64,000 nucleotides of DNA from Alteromonas sp. BL110 (GTDB lineage: Bacteria > Pseudomonadota > Gammaproteobacteria > Enterobacterales > Alteromonadaceae). The translations under genes and the position numbers were made by a program. How positions within the stretch are numbered: position 1 is the first letter of the stretch; each line of letters opens with the position of its first letter. Below the pieces are notes generated by a model. That model had not been told where the DNA came from. It was given only the letters and a program-made list of their open reading frames with translations, and ran no database searches. Below, in pieces: positions 63,101 to 64,000 of the stretch. The stretch covers positions 3,968,001 through 4,032,000 of the forward strand of contig NZ_CP031967.1 in NCBI RefSeq assembly GCF_003443615.1, written 5' to 3'.

Positions 63101-64000
63101 TCAGCTGTTAACACCAAGCGATTTTGCATCGCTACACCCCTCTTCAATACCGATAGACAACTTCTCCAAACACACCAGTAGGTTTTCTACATCGAAAGCT
63201 GAAATGACTAAGCGCTGGCCTTCTTTATATTTGTTATCACCTGATTTATGAATATACTTCTCGTCCACAATCCCTTCATTGTGGGCAAGTAAATGGCGCT
63301 TTTGATATAGAATTCGTAGTAAATTGATTTCATCTTTACTGAGCCATTCATCAAAACCTTTTTGAACTGCCTTTCCCCAAAGCTCACTAGCTTGTTCTAA
63401 ACGCTGAAAAGCGTTGAACGGCGCCTTTCCAAAAATGTCATACATACCTTCACAATATTTCTGGAAGGCAACTACTCCGTCACTAATACATGTCTCAATC
63501 AGCGATCTGCACGTTAACTCGGCTTCATCTTTGCCTGCCGTCTCGGTTATCGCCTGCTTAACAATACCGACACTATCTTTCTTAGCCCGAATTTTCCGTA
63601 ATGAGTCTCTAAACGTACGAGTTACTGAGTTGTGGCCACATGCGGGGCAGAAGTATGCGCTACCTACAACAGAAAATCTGGATTCGCAGCTTTCACATTG
63701 AATTTCTAATTGCATTAGGTCCGCAGCCTTTGCTGGGATAGTATGTGTTCTGTTAAGCCCGCCAGTAACTTTCATTGATATTGAGATAAAGCTATTTTTC
63801 GGTTGACTCCTATTGAACTTTTGAGCACAAGAACGGAGTGAGTTATGAATTTTCCCTTGCATTACGGCAAAAGCCTCAGCTTTAGCATGTTCGACTTGTT
63901 CAATAGTTAACCACTGATCGGAGGGAGCTTCATAACGACAAAACGGACACCATACTGCTTCGTCTTTAAAGATATCAGCCCAGTCTTTTTCATTGACTTT
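63101..64000 (-). CDS. Zinc-ribbon protein with HEPN-like C-terminal motif (5' end outside window)
   Basis: The reading frame stays open from 64000, above the internal ATG at 63862, so the gene begins beyond the window; 299 residues are visible. The N-terminal part has WCPFCRYEA (near 63950), then CESCESRFSVV with YFCPACGHNS (near 63640-63700), making one or two zinc ribbons. The C-terminal ~170 residues are helical and contain RILYQKRHLLAHNEGIVDEKYI; the Arg and His (codons at 63296-63298 and 63281-63283) form an R-x4-H motif as in HEPN RNases. HEPN proteins often serve in toxin-antitoxin or anti-phage systems, so defence is possible, but I recognise no exact family. Its place after a short inverted repeat suggests an accessory gene. 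Confidence 0.72.
   Translation of the reverse strand, partial: KVNEKDWADIFKDEAVWCPFCRYEAPSDQWLTIEQVEHAKAEAFAVMQGKIHNSLRSCAQKFNRSQPKNSFISISMKVTGGLNRTHTIPAKAADLMQLEIQCESCESRFSVVGSAYFCPACGHNSVTRTFRDSLRKIRAKKDSVGIVKQAITETAGKDEAELTCRSLIETCISDGVVAFQKYCEGMYDIFGKAPFNAFQRLEQASELWGKAVQKGFDEWLSKDEINLLRILYQKRHLLAHNEGIVDEKYIHKSGDNKYKEGQRLVISAFDVENLLVCLEKLSIGIEEGCSDAKSLGVNS

Overview
The window is a stretch of gammaproteobacterial chromosome, most likely from Alteromonas or a close relative in the Alteromonadales. This is inferred from gene content: a FabR-type fabA promoter, a giant NAD-dependent glutamate dehydrogenase, a cluster for branched-chain keto-acid dehydrogenase, a large secreted subtilase with a GlyGly-CTERM-like tail, and several blocks in the same order as E. 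coli (fabA-rmf / uup-rlmL-pyrD-pepN; msrC-proQ-prc; pabB-nudL-sdaA). It reads as core chromosome. Only the last ~1.1 kb, and perhaps a few short intergenic stretches, look accessory. No tRNA, rRNA, CRISPR array or intact insertion sequence was seen.

Layout. 1-2.3 kb: two tandem photolyase/cryptochrome genes, the first cut by the window edge. 2.3-11 kb: a small basic protein, fabA with a FabR-like operator, the short ribosome hibernation gene rmf, a DUF3466 envelope protein, then the chain rlmL - glutaredoxin-like - uup with 4-bp overlaps, and pyrD. 11-16 kb: NAD-glutamate dehydrogenase. 16-23 kb: a four-gene envelope module (DUF1302 outer-membrane protein, DUF1329, YCF48-like beta-propeller, RND/MMPL permease) with an intrinsic terminator inside it. 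23-29 kb: DUF2835, pepN, an NhaC-type antiporter and an NSS symporter. 29-33.5 kb: the SIMPL - msrC - small acidic protein - proQ - prc operon. 33.8-39.8 kb: a class V aminotransferase, a candidate small RNA, gamma-carbonic anhydrase, tesB, a large protein-kinase-like protein and rlmJ. 39.9-43.8 kb: the E1alpha-E1beta-E2 operon. 44.3-48.3 kb: the large S8 peptidase behind a long, structured leader. 48.3-55.3 kb: rmuC, class I fumarase followed by an overlapping 38-codon reading frame, pabB, nudL, sdaA. 55.4-62.9 kb: cysB, an orphan histidine kinase, a membrane-anchored coiled-coil protein, a LysR regulator divergent from a two-subunit CoA-transferase, a DEAD-box helicase and a membrane HExxH protein. 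63.0-64.0 kb: a short inverted-repeat element and a zinc-ribbon protein with an HEPN-like R-x4-H motif, running off the window.

How the genes fit together. Much of the window is central metabolism (unsaturated fatty acids, pyrimidines, glutamate, serine, fumarate, folate, branched-chain amino acid and ketone-body catabolism), translation and RNA handling (RlmKL, RlmJ, RMF, Uup, ProQ, a DEAD-box helicase) and protein turnover (PepN, Prc, the S8 peptidase). This fits a peptide- and amino-acid-consuming marine heterotroph, which is an inference. The least explained parts are the DUF1302/DUF1329/YCF48/RND module, the kinase-TesB-carbonic anhydrase operon, the candidate sRNA near 35.4 kb, the small reading frame after fumarase, and the zinc-ribbon/HEPN-like gene at the right edge. 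All calls come from reading the sequence; no database search was run.
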